Of a stretch of DNA of 64,000 nt, positions 1 through 11,315 are shown in pieces; the stretch's first letter is position 1; the number at the start of each line of letters is the position of its first letter. The DNA is from Cunninghamia lanceolata (lineage: Eukaryota; Streptophyta; Pinopsida; Cupressales; Cupressaceae), in NCBI GenBank assembly GCA_027924645.1, contig BSBN01000241.1:11742001-11806000 (forward strand). The letters run 5' to 3'. Under the pieces are notes generated by a model. It ran no database searches. It was given only the letters and a program-made list of their open reading frames with translations, and had not been told where the DNA came from. A program made the translations under genes and the position numbers.

Positions 1-429
1 CATACTTTTTGAATACAAGCATACTTTGATGGAATTAGACTGAAGGAAAGATTGTGTTATTAAGTTTTTGTACTGAGTTCTTGCTTTACCTTTAGTCCTG
101 AAGGCAAGGAGCAAGGGCCCACTCCTGCCATCAAGACATGAGGCTAGTATCTATTTTCTTCATTATCTTGTTTTCAGATTCTATTAGGAATATAGTTTTA
201 CTGCTTTAATAAGATAGATTTATTTATGTTTATAGTTGTTTCCAATAAATGCATATTTTTAGTTGTGTGGATTAGAATAGGTCAATTTCAGCAATTTACT
301 ATTTCAGCATTGTTTTGGTGTTTTTAGAGTTTCCTTTCACAGTAAACAAATTAGTAGTATTAATCTTTGAGAGTCAGATCAGTAGGAGTAGTTAATGGAC
401 TAGTGACTATGGAATTCCTTATTGCAAAT
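1..429. other. Unassigned flank left of copia remnant
   Basis: AT-rich sequence with no recognisable coding relic. It could be the decayed upstream part of the copia element that follows or older flanking DNA. No LTR start or primer-binding site is visible, so the 5' half of that element lies outside the window or is lost. Confidence 0.4.
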
Positions 430-499
430 ACTCTAGGATACGGCCCTAGATTTTACACATGAAAAACATTATTAAATGCCAAGTTACAATGACCCTTGT

Positions 500-2860
500 C
501 AAATTCCATCAAGATTCTACATACAGACAATGGGGGGAATATGTCAACCATAGGTTTGAGCAGTTTTGTGCTTTGGAGGGCATTGATCTTCAACACACAA
601 TTCCCTATAGTCCATAATAGAATGGTGTCACAAAACAAAATAATAGGTCCTTGAAAGAGATGGCCAATTGTATGATTCACTCAAGTCAATGGCACATCAA
701 CATTGGGTGGAGCCATCAACTATGTGTGCTACACTTAGAATCGAGTTCCTCACCGAATGATGAAGGGGGTTAAATCATTTTTAAGCTTGGATTATTTGGA
801 AACCCATAGTAAAGCACTTTTGAGTGTTTGGTTCTCCTACATGGGCCCACATTCTAGTAGATAAATGCAAGGCTATGGATCCACAACGCAAGCCTTCCAT
901 ATTTGTTCAATACCCAGATGGTGTCAAAGGCTACAAGCTTCTTAACCCATGAGCTATTCATTAAGAGGAGTGTTCATTTTTAGGAGGATACTTCCAGTTC
1001 TTCTCCTACCACTTCTCCATCTACCATCACATTGGAGACAATATGACATGATGATAGTTCTTTAGAGGATCTTAATCCTCCTAATCTTGATGAAGAGTCT
1101 TCTACCTCCACTTCAGATGGAGATGATGATAATGAGGATTCATCTTCCTCTTCTCCTAGTCATCATTCAGAGGGTGATGATTCTCCTCTAGAATCTCCTA
1201 ATTCTTTAGATATTGGGCCTCTTTAGGCTCGATAGACATTGGATTCAATAGGTGGTTAGGTTGGTGATCCTTCATATGTAAGATGGACAAGGTAACAATT
1301 TTAATAGGCTCCACATCTCTTCATTACTTCATCTTCTAATCCATAGTCCTTTCAAGAAGCTTTTGGTGTCCCCAAGTGGGATGTTGCTATGTAGAAAGAG
1401 TTCAGTTCCTTGGAAAGGAACCATACTTGGGATTTAGTCCCCCTTCCTAAGGGAAGAAAACTTGTTCAATGCAAGTGGATCTATCAAACAAAATTTCTTG
1501 CAAATGGGTCAATTGATAAGCATAAGGCTCACATGGTCGCTAAAGGATTCTTCCAAGTTCCTATGATTGGCTAATCTAATACTTTTGTGCTATTTGCTAG
1601 AATGAATTCTATTTGACTTGTCCTCACTATTGTTAATACCCATCATTGGGAAGTTTATCAAATGGATGTGAAGAGTGTTTTTCTTCATGGTGACCTTCAG
1701 AAGGAGATATACATGGAGCAATCACAGGGGTTCATATAGGATCCTTCACTTGTTTGGCATCTTCAGAAGTCTCTCTATAGCCTCAAAAAGGCCCCTTGGG
1801 CCTGGAATACCAAGATGGACTCCTTCCTTTTGTTAATTGGGTTCACTCGATGCCATTCTGATCTTAATTTTTATATTTAGATGATACTCTCACCTTCCTT
1901 GTTCTCTATGTTTATGACTTGTTGCTAACAAGGAGTCACTCATCCACTATCAAGGCAGTGAAAACTACCCTTCATGATCATTTCTTGATGTTAGACTTGG
2001 GCCTTATGCACTACTTATTAGGGATTGACACCACTCAGTCTTTGTCTAGTATCTTCATTGCACAACCGAAGTATGCACTTGATATGCTCTCCAAATTTTA
2101 CATGGCTAATTATAAGCCTACACTAAATCCATTTCTATTAGGTGTCAAACTTGAGGCTCATTGTTCTTCACTAATGGTGGATGCTACCTTGTATCACCAA
2201 TTAGTTGGAAGTCTCATATACTTGACTCAAACAAAGCCTGATCTTTCATATGTTGTGGGCTTGGTCTCTAGGTTCATACAAGAGCCACATGAGTTGCATT
2301 GGAAAGCAACTAAGCAGATTCTCCACTATGTGTAGGGAACTCAAATTTATTGAATTCAATATGTAGCGGGTGTCGATATTGACTTGGTGGGACATACAAA
2401 CTCATAATGGGTAGACAATTTTTAGTATTGCAAGTCTACTTCAAGTTGTTGCTTCTCACTTTGTTTCAGTCCAGTTTCTTGGCCGAGCAAGAAGCGGTCT
2501 ACAATTGATCTTTCATCTATAAAGGTTGAGTATTGAGGAGCAGTTAATGCTACTACTGAGGCTATTTGGCTTTAGAACATTCTCAATGAGTTTGGCATTC
2601 CCTTCCAGAAGCCTACAATCAACTTTTGTGATAACTAGAGTGGGATACATATCTCTTGCAATTCAGTCCATCACCAACGAACCAAACACATTGAGATCCA
2701 CATGCACTACATTTGAGAGATGATTCATGAGAAGATCATTTACCTTAGGTATTGTTTGACGTCAAAACAAATTGTAGACATCTTCACAAAACCCTTCACT
2801 GAGAGCAAGTCCCTTCACTTGCATGCTTTGCTAGGGGTGCGGCAGGTGTCCACCATGGGG
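500..2860 (+). pseudogene. copia pol relic (integrase - RT - RNase H)
   Basis: Around 517-680 the frame reads LHTDNGGEY-like integrase core sequence followed by an IPYSP..NGV motif, the second catalytic aspartate region of copia integrase. A linker rich in serine and acidic residues (980-1200) follows. RT runs from about 1345 (WDVAM..EFSSLERN.TWDLV) through QMDVKSVFLHGDL (about 1660-1700) and SLYSLKKAPWAW (about 1770-1805). The longest open piece, 1919-2335, covers the RT thumb (LGLMHYLLGI; DATLYHQLVGSLIYLTQTKPDLSY-like). RNase H ends with KQIVDIFTKPFTE at about 2767-2805. The RT box that should read YVDD reads YVYD at about 1907-1920, so a catalytic aspartate is lost. Many stops and shifts make it non-functional. 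Confidence 0.88.
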
Positions 2861-3012
2861 TGGCTTCTTAGTCCTTTTATTTTCTCTCTATTATGGGGGG
2901 TGTTCTCTCTCTATTATTGGGGGAGCTTCTTCTCTTTAGGGGGGAAATCTTTGTATATGGGTACCTCATCAAGCTTAATTTGTTCAGACCTATCTTTTCA
3001 CCCACCTAAGCT

Positions 3013-3026
3013 ACATTTAAAGGGGG
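3013..3026 (+). other. Polypurine tract before copia 3' LTR
   Basis: A purine run ending AAAGGGGG lies directly before the TGTTAG start of the LTR, the expected site for plus-strand priming in LTR retrotransposons. Confidence 0.7.
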
Positions 3027-3446
3027 TGTTAGTGTAGGTTTTTATTTAGTTTTTACTAAGGTTTTCCCTACACTTTTATTAAGCTTGCTTAGGTTAATAA
3101 AGTGAGTTTAATTAGGTGAGTGGGTAGTTTGAGGTGTCACCATCCTACATGGGAGTTATATTTACTATGTTTAGAATGTTTGGTGGTCTCTCCCTATTGG
3201 TCAGTTTTTCCACCTCCACCCCTCTCCTTGGTCTATATAAACTCACTACCTAGCTTGTATTTGGTATTACTCTTTTTTCCAATCTTTCCATTAGCTTCTT
3301 TGAGCTCGTAATGTAATTCTATCATCTTGACATTTGCATATCTCTTGGAATCATTGGTCTATTTTTGTTTTGCATTTATATCTTTTGTAGCTTAAAATCT
3401 CTCTTAGAAAGTTCTTGGGTTATGCATGTGTTTCAGATTTCTAACA
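3027..3446 (+). repeat. copia 3' LTR (420 bp)
   Basis: Begins TGTTAG and ends CTAACA, a perfect 6-bp terminal inverted repeat. It is preceded by a polypurine tract, and a TATA box lies about 207 bases in. The matching 5' LTR is outside the window, so the length is inferred from the termini alone. The following bases (GATAT) would be one half of the target duplication. Confidence 0.75.
3234..3240 (+). promoter_or_regulatory. TATA box in copia LTR
   Basis: TATATAA within GTCTATATAAACTC, about halfway into the LTR. This is a normal place for the U3 promoter of plant copia elements. It is the clearest core-promoter match in this LTR. Confidence 0.5.
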
Positions 3447-6105
3447 GATATTGGTGAAATTACAAAGCTCTCCTATTAGTTCAATTGGTATTGATGGGAC
3501 ACATCCAACTCTCTTCAATTTTAGCTAAAAACTACTCCAATAAATAACTAATGATAAATTGCATAGATAGAAATCCTTGACAAAATAAAACTTAGTGGAA
3601 AATAGGGGCCCTCCAAATCTCCTTCAACCACAATGATAATAAAATGTGGAAAAATCCATGACATAACAAATGACTTCATCTCAATAGCTAACAAAAGAGG
3701 CATCCTTGACTAGGATTATTATGTATTTTCTTATAGATGTATAATAAGATGAAATTATTGGAAATGACTCCAATGGAACTCTCATGCCTATTATGATAAA
3801 GGTATTCAAACATTATGTGCACTATGATTTGAGTAGAAAGTCTCCAGCTGACCAAACAAGAAGAAAACTTCATCATTGCACATATTGCATCAATTAAATA
3901 CAAAGCCATGAAGAAATCCCCACCAAATTTAGCTTCTATAGATTGTTTCCTCAAATAGGAAGATATGAATTCCCCCCAATTTAGTTTAACTTCTTTCTCT
4001 AAGATAATTTATATTAGAGGTAACCACACAACATCCAAATTTAGTAAATCATTTCTTACTAAATAAATTACACATCAAAATCATTAATTTCTTAATAACA
4101 TCTAGGAAATTTCTTGATAACTTCCTTGCAATGACAACATTATATTTTAGAGTGGGTTCTAGGGCCTCAAAAATATCTAAAAGGATATTCCAGAAACAAA
4201 CACAATGGATTGAATATTAACATTGCTAATATATTAATTTTCTACTAGTGATAAGGGTATGGTACATTGGTTAAAAACTTGGTCTTACTATCACACCACC
4301 AAGGTTGAAACCCCCACTGGTTCATTGAGATCATACGCCTTATGATTCTATTGAGTGAATGAGATCACATATTTGATGGCATGTGTTATAGAAGGAAAGG
4401 TGATAATTGTGGACTCTATGGCTCAGGCCAAGCTAAAAATTCTCAACTTACCAACAAAAAATATATATTCATTGTCTATTGAACAATGTTTGAAAATATT
4501 AGCTAGCAAATTCGTGCATGAAAACACATTATTAAACTTCCTTTCAACTTGGTGAAGGTATGAACCATGAATTCTTCTTGCAAAAGTGACCTTTTGTCCT
4601 TTATCTTTCCCTTAGTTCTTAAAGAAATGATGTAATACATTGAAATTCATTTCATAATGGTTGAAAAGTTGATTATCCCTAATGTTTGGTATGTTTCTCT
4701 TCTTGGGAAACATTTTTATAACATGTTACCAATGGAGCTAAGAATCTATTATACTATTTGTCACCTACAAAATTCTTTATTTTCAACAAGTGGTAACAAA
4801 TTTATTTAGTAGCACAATACTTTAATTTAAGAGAGATAAATCGCATGTCACCAAAAATAATAGTAAAATTAATTTGAATCCTTTCATCTATCAATAAATG
4901 CAGTTATTTGAATTTCCCTTAAATATTGATGTAAAACTATTTCATCATGAATAATAAATCTTAGTTGATTGATTGGAAACTTAACAAATGATTCAAATTA
5001 AATTCCCTTTCCTTAACTAACACCTACCTTAAATAAATAAACTATACCATTAATTACAACTAAGGACACATGTCAAGCTCTAATTGAACCAAAGAGAAAG
5101 CAATGTTAGAGAAAAGCATATGAAATAAGATTAGATTTTAGACAAGCCAGAGTTCTTGGACTATTTGGAATAACCAAATTTATCATACTTCTCATAATGA
5201 AATGATTAACTGACACATGACATAAAGAAAGATTATATGAGAAACTACTTAGGTAAAACATACGTTATACGAGTCATAAACCTAAATTTTTCCTCAAGAA
5301 TTTTTAAAAATATGTCAAATCCATCAACTACCTTGAAGAAACAATACTCATGATGATAGTTTATTTTAAGTACTCTATATTGATGAATTCAAGTGACTTT
5401 ATAAACTAGTTTGAATTTCCTTTCAGACCCAGAGATAACTAAAGCCTAAGAGAAATTTAAGTACAAAATATTAATAAACAATTCTCTAAACCTAAACTTA
5501 TCTAATTAATTATAAGTTGGTGTACATAATCCAAAGCTATTAGGAAATTATTACATTTTGGTGCATTTTTATTTTAAATTGGCAAGATTTGTATTTTTAA
5601 TTCAGTACCCTTACTTTGAAAGTCCCATTCTCTCTCATATGAACTCCAATTCGGGTCAAGGTTTTTTCGCATCTGGCTATTTTTTGACAACTATGTATCG
5701 GTATGGTTACCTTAATATTTGGAACCCCATGTTTCCATAATTTTCACTTTTATCAAAACTTTATGGGAATTTCTTGATCTCTATTTTTTCTCATATAAAC
5801 TCTTTTTTTAATGTCCTTTTTTGAAAGTGTATGTTTTTGTGTACTTCATAGTGTTGCTCTCTTTCTATTCTCATTTGAGTAAAAACTACACTTTTAGCAT
5901 ATTGGTCATTTTATAAATTATAAAACTCATGTGGAACTATAAACATGTATGAAAATGCACTGACCATAAAGTGTCATAATTATATTTTCCTAGATGGTTC
6001 TTTCATTGAGTAATCAGGGGAGTTTCATCATGCTTTTGGTGAATTCATTCCACTCTTTTTTGTCACTTTCAACCATTGGAATTATACATGCTAGTGAGAA
6101 GGGAT
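3447..6105. other. AT-rich spacer, no gene seen
   Basis: About 2.7 kb between the copia LTR and the duplication that flanks the next element. Short open frames occur on both strands (for example 3688-3954 minus and 4355-4555 plus), but none shows a recognisable motif and all are within chance length for this base composition. One tRNA-like promoter pair is listed separately. Confidence 0.5.
4254..4317 (+). repeat. tRNA-like segment, possible SINE head
   Basis: TGGTACATTGG (about 4259-4269) resembles a pol III A box. GGTTGAAACCC (4303-4313) resembles a B box and is 44 bases downstream, a spacing seen in tRNA-derived SINEs. It is not a functional tRNA: the arms do not fold convincingly. No poly-A or poly-T tail or flanking duplication was found, so this stays a weak call. 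Confidence 0.3.
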
Positions 6106-6898
6106 CAAGATGATGAAAGTAGATTGTCATTGATGTCAAAAAGGTATTGAGGGTGCTGAGTTAGTGTGCATCTTCACAAGTTATCATCAAGATTTGCTCT
6201 ATTGACATAGATTGTTCAGGATCATGTCTTTCACAGTTGTTCACTCTATCAGGAACACCAATCAGGAGTTGTTCATTTGGACAGGATAAATGTGTTGATT
6301 ATGCCTTCAATAAGGATTTTGTCAGTTGAGTTGTCTTGATTAGTGTTTACCTTTCATGTGGTGTGTTGATTATCAATGGTGTCATTATTCATCAGTTGCT
6401 TATACAAGATGTTGCATGTGCATCACAGACCAAAAGATCTCATATCTTGGTTTTGCATTAAGAAAGTAAAGTATCTACATTAGAGGATTTTCTATTACTA
6501 AGAGTTTTCTTAAAAGATCATACAGAAGTACAAGGATCTTCATAGGTTCAAAGGTAGTCTTCTTATTAGATTTATGCAATATATCATACAAGGCATAACA
6601 GAGTTGCTTGCTATGTGTTCAAGGGCATAATGATGCTATGTTGTTTAAGGCCAAGCTTGCTGTCAATCTAGTGTCAGGAGGTTGAAGATAAGGTTCATGT
6701 TATATAATGTTTGTCATACCTAATGGTTAATTTATGTTGTTGATGTTATTGATCAAAGGTATGGCAGAGGTTACTTGTGTTTGCAGAATATAGTGGTAGA
6801 GATTAAGATATTCTTGGCAGAAGTGTTTAAAGATCAATGACTAATGTCATAAGTCAGGAAATGGTTTAAAAGTGCCTTAAATAAATATCTAATAAAAT

Positions 6899-6909
6899 TC
6901 TTATATAGC
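6899..6909 (+). promoter_or_regulatory. Candidate TATA box, 5' LTR only
   Basis: TTATATAGCC lies in the roughly 100-base segment that the 3' LTR lacks. If this is the element's promoter, the 3' LTR copy has lost it. The assignment rests on sequence likeness only. Confidence 0.3.
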
Positions 6910-8301
6910 CTGTCACATTAAAATGCACTTTTTATTATATTTGAGTGTTGACTTCTTGTTGCAGGTCATTCTACTTATGTATGACCTGTTGAAGGGTCTT
7001 TAATACATGTGGGGACCAGCCCCTTTACCTCTTCAAACAACATCCAAAAATATAGTAATAAAGTTTTTTTTTTTTAGATATGTGTACGGGCTTTTTAATG
7101 ACTTAGTCTTTGTTTTTTTTAAAGACTAATTTTTAGGCACTATTTAAGGAGGGCAGATTTTGTAAAGTTCAAATGATTTTTTTTAGAAAGATTTTTTCTA
7201 TTTTTAAAAGCTTCTCTTCCTCATGGCAATTGAGACTTTATAGGAGTTTTATTATTTTTAAGAAGGCATTTTTTTTTTAGGAAAGATTTAATTCTTTTTG
7301 AGAGAATTTTAAGGGACTTTATTGTTTCCCTTTTTTGTCTTAATAAAGATGATTTTTTTTTAGAAGTGAATTCAAATGGAAGACAATTTTTTGGGGGGGG
7401 GCAAATTATTTTTTTTTTAAAGTAAATATTCACAGATAAATATGAAGAGTTATATTCTTGCAGGAGAATGATTTATTTTATGTAGTGAAGTTGAATGGAT
7501 TTGAAGGTCAAAGACATGGAAGCAATTTTTGAAGAAAAATTCCTAGGAGAGATTGAATTCATTGAATTTTTTTTTTTGAGGGCAAATTATGAGATCAAAT
7601 TGATGAAGATTGTTTTTATTTACAGATGATTTAAGTTTTGCAGATTGAATATTTTTAAAGGGTTTTTGAAGTGCACAGAGGAATATGAAGAGTTATTGTT
7701 TTATTTTTGACAAGGGCAAAATGATTGAAATTAATTGAAGTTTTTTTTGGAGATATATTTTTGTTGAATGTTTTATGCAGGGGTAATTTTGAAGACAAAA
7801 ATTGTCCACATTGAAATGTCAAAGAATATGAAAGGTCATGGATTTATTGCAGGGAAGATGAAAATGATTATACAAAATGTGGAAGGTCATCAGATATTTA
7901 ATGGCATTACAGGTGCTTTGATGGTGTTGTTGTTGTGCAAATCAATGATGAAGATAATTTGATGATATAGATGAATGATTGTGTGAATCAAAATGCAATG
8001 ATAAATACATATTTTAAAAATACAGATGAGATTATGTTTATGCAGGAATGAATCAAATAAGGATGAAGACATTATGCAACAAACTTACAAATCGAACCAT
8101 GTCAAGACAATATGCAATTGCTTGTACAGAGATACACTGGATCAGCTGAATTGATTATGCATCAGATGTCATTTGAAGACATACACAGAGAAATCTATTT
8201 TGATTGAAGGAGTTTGTATTATGAAGAGATTGAATAATGAATTGAATGCAAATAGAGTAACCCTCTAATTTTGTTTATCTCTCCTAATGGTGATTGTGTT
8301 T

Positions 8302-8474
8302 GCCAGTGAGGCACAGTATGCCAGTGAGGCTTATAGGTCAGTGAGACCTTACATTTGTCAGTGAGACACATATTGTAGGCAATGAGGCTTCTTTGTAACC
8401 AATGAGGCTTGCCTGGTCAGTGAGACCTATATGTAGCCAGTGAGGCATGTTTTTCAGTTAAGCCATTAAGGCAT
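8302..8474 (+). repeat. CCAGTGAGGC-type degenerate tandem repeat (5' LTR)
   Basis: About eight to ten copies of a roughly 10-base core (CAGTGAGGC or CAGTGAGAC), spaced by 6-14 variable bases. It lies about 275 bases before the LTR end, probably near the R/U5 side. The same array recurs at 13469-13622. Confidence 0.8.
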
Positions 8475-8749
8475 TTTTGGAGTGGTTTTTCTACCCCAGG
8501 AGGGTTTTCCACTCGTGCAAAAACTTGTGTCATGATTCATGTTGTTTTCATCTGTATGTGTGTATGTTAATATTTTGCTCATGAGGTTTTTGCTTACTCC
8601 TTTCATTCTCAGTTATGTGCATATGTGTAACAAATCATTGATGACTTTCTCTGTTTATGTCTTGAAAGTTAAGAAATACAAAAAGGTTTCAAAATTTATA
8701 CAACACTGATTCACCCCCTCTTCTTAGTGTTGTTCTGGACTCCAACAAC

Positions 8750-8762
8750 TGGTATTAGAGCC
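8750..8762 (+). other. Primer-binding site, initiator tRNA-Met type
   Basis: TGGTATTAGAGCC begins two bases after the LTR end. It differs by one base in the first 12 from the usual plant initiator-Met site TGGTATCAGAGC, which primes minus-strand synthesis in many copia and gypsy elements. Confidence 0.85.
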
Positions 8763-8817
8763 TAGGTTCCCTTTTTGAAGTCCAATAGGCTTGGGTAGGT
8801 CCTAGTAGTGGAGTAAA

Positions 8818-10250
8818 ATGGGTAAGAAGAATAGAATTAAGGTCTCAAATAGAGAAAAGAAAGATGCTGATCAAAAGATGGTAAAACAAGCCTTAGTTAA
8901 GCCTAGCAATGATTGGTTGCATATGTCACCCCTGATAATTGATACAAAGAATGGTCTTGTAATTGAGAATTTTGATAAAAAGGAAGAAATCATTGTGAAT
9001 AAAGGAGAACAAGAATTTAATGAAAGAAAAGATGTCTTTGCTGTTGAGACTAATGATGAAGATGAACAGGAGGAGTTTGATGAAGATGATTGTGAAGTTG
9101 ATTTAGAAGGTGAATTATTTTGTGCCCTGGATACAATCAAGCAACTCAGAAAAGAGAATAAGAAATTAGAAGATCGACTTCAACAAGAAAAAAATTCCAA
9201 GAACAAGGTATGCTCAGATTTTGAAAAAGTTTTGTTAGAATTTGAAGAAGCAAAAAATCAAATTGCAATTTTAAAGAGTTATGTTGATGAATCTAATAAA
9301 GTCATTATTAGTTTAAAGACTGAAATTGAGGAGACTAAGAGAACAGCAAAAGCCACTAAATATACCTTGGATGCCAAAACCTTTGAGTGCCATAAACTTG
9401 AAGAAGAGTTTGTTGCTCTAAAGAAAGATCTTGAAGATCATAAGATTCAATTAGAGAAATATAAAAAGTTTGAGAAAAGTATTAATGCACTGGATGATAT
9501 GTTATGTAGACAAAAATATTCCAGTGATCTTATTGGCTTAGGGTATGAGGTAGGACAAGCATCTTCAAGTGGAACAGAATCAAACATTAAAATAGTTTTG
9601 TATCTACAAATGGGAAAGGACAGAGTTTTAAAGTCAAAAATGCTCCTTGGTAGAAGAGAGACTTGAATTATTATTCTACAGCTCCTCAGGAAGACAAGAA
9701 GAAAGAAAAATATAAAGTTTCTGATGTTGGAGGAGAAAGAACAAACAAACCTCCACCTATCAGGCAATACCATTCAATAAGGTATAATTATTCTCAGTTT
9801 CATGGTTATTGATATTCTTGTCATATCTATGGTCATAGAGCTAGAGATTGTAGGACTTATGCCAGAAATGATGTTGAGTGGCATAAGAACAAAAGTCTTT
9901 CTAGAATGACAAATCAGAGTTCTAATGAAATATGTTACAATTGTAACCAAGTTGGTCACATAGAAAGAGACTGTTGGATGCATAGAAGATATGATTATGG
10001 AAGTACTTTTGGCATGTCAAAGAGATATGATTCCTTTACTCCTCTAATTGGTTATAATGTCACATGCGTTAACTGTCATAATCTTAGGCATAAGGCATAG
10101 TTTTTCAAAAATAAATTGAAGACATCTAGAGCAGACACATTGAGCAAAGAAAAGAAAAAGCCTTTACAGGTTTGGAGAAGAAAACAAATTCAAGACAAGA
10201 AGGATTCTAAACTTGTACACCTTGCACAAGTTACATCAGCAGCTGAATAA
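8818..10250 (+). pseudogene. Gag relic: coiled coil plus zinc knuckles, no capsid domain
   Basis: The first open part (8818-9666) starts at an ATG 55 bases after the primer site. It encodes a basic N-terminus, an acidic block (DEDEQEEFDEDDCEVD, about residues 81-96) and a long heptad-like coiled coil (about residues 105-225), then a GLGYE motif. These match the C-terminal half of SIRE-type copia Gag. A single-base shift near 9585-9602 moves the frame. In the new frame there are stops at 9651, 9810 and 10098 and a final TAA at 10248. That frame holds three CX2CX4HX4C knuckles: about 9810-9851 (first Cys replaced by TGA), 9936-9977 (CYNCNQVGHIERDC, intact) and about 10065 (broken). No UBN2-like capsid region is recognisable ahead of the coiled coil. 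It is dead in this copy. Confidence 0.85.
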
Positions 10251-11315
10251 TAGATAGCATGATTTGAGGGGGAGTTGTTCATGTTCTATCAATAATCCTC
10301 AAGAAGTTTCAGGAAGGAGATTGTTTGAGGTTTGTCAATATGTGTATGTAAGTGCAACAGGTGATTAGTGTTTAAAGTGATCTTGAGAAGTATTGGTTGT
10401 TATCAGATATTAGCATGTGTTGGCTAAGGTGGCTGAAAATGAAAAATCCAATTCATAACACTTATCTCTGCATTTGATTTTGCAAAGTGTTGTTCCAGGA
10501 AGAGCTTGATAGTGAAGTTAGTTTATTGATATGCTTAGTCAAGAGTCGTCAATTCTTGTTGATTGTAGTTTATATTAGATTTGACTTTGTATTGAAGTGT
10601 CTTGTGTAGATACAGGAGGATGGTTCTCATTCTTTATCATGTTAAGAAGTGTGGATAGGTGTAGATTCATTGCAGGTTGTTGTAGATTGATTGTTCTTCT
10701 CAAAGTGGTCATCATGTCATCTTGTGTTGGGAATTGTGTAATGATAAGTCTTCATGATTTTTGTTTGCAATGTTGTTCATCAAAGAGTATTGATATGTTT
10801 ATGTCATCTTTGCATAGAGTTCAAGTTCATATGTGCAATATCAAAGGAGTTGGTATTTGAGTGCAGAGATATGTCAAGTTTTTCATTTTCATCTTGGTGT
10901 TGTGTTAAGAAGTGGTATATTGTTAAGATTGACATATATGTTTCATTCTAGCAGGACAGTGCTCTTTTGTACAAATGGTGCAATAGTGATGTTTGTCCTT
11001 ATGTCAATCTTCATCTTCATAGTTGGTATTGTGCTGAGAGTTTGGGCAGTCTATAATAGTGGTATCAATGATTTGGGTAAGTGATATCTCAATTCTTGGT
11101 TGGTATGAAAGATAACAAGGTCAATGATAGTGTTTGTGATCCAAGAAATAGGTAAGCAGTTGATTGATATCAGTATACTTTTCTAGTCTGTTACTAATGA
11201 TCTATATGAGTTATTTTTCTCAAGGGGAGATAATAATCTTTGTCATTAGATGTCAAAAAGGGGGAGAAAGAAAAAAATATCAGGTAGTTTTGCCATCAAT
11301 GACAAAGGGGGAGTT
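10251..11315 (+). other. Non-coding interior 3' of gag, with purine tracts
   Basis: About 1.06 kb with no RT, protease or integrase motif in any frame. Three G5 purine tracts occur: near 10264-10273, 11257-11265 and 11302-11313. The last, ACAAAGGGGGAG, lies next to the 3' LTR and is the likely polypurine tract. The others could be central tracts or traces of the sequence that once ended an autonomous element. Confidence 0.7.

Larger units (their letters stand above)
430..3446 (+). mobile_element. Ty1/copia retrotransposon, 3' half, decayed
   Basis: Integrase, reverse transcriptase and RNase H relics follow in copia order and end in a polypurine tract and a 3' LTR. The 5' LTR and gag are not in the window. 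Stop codons occur in every domain, so the copy is dead. Orientation is plus. The integrase-before-RT order and the ADIFTKP-like end of RNase H are diagnostic of copia. Confidence 0.9.
6111..8747 (+). repeat. 5' LTR of gag-only element (2637 bp)
   Basis: Starts TGATGAAAG and ends CTCCAACA. It aligns along its length with 11316-13894. Compared with that copy it carries about 100 extra bases around 6820-6922. Small open frames inside (for example 7768-7962) recur in the other LTR and are not genes. T-runs and A/T tracts around 7070-7440 and a CAGTGAGGC-type tandem repeat near its end are notable internal structures. Confidence 0.9.

Noticed and set aside
7768..7962. 64-codon frame repeated at 12934-13128
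   Set aside because: It is the same place in two LTRs of one element; no motif, and nearby phases are equally open.
8302..8474. CRISPR-like array of short repeats with spacers
   Set aside because: The unit is too short and too variable, spacers are irregular, it lies in an LTR, and the DNA is eukaryotic.
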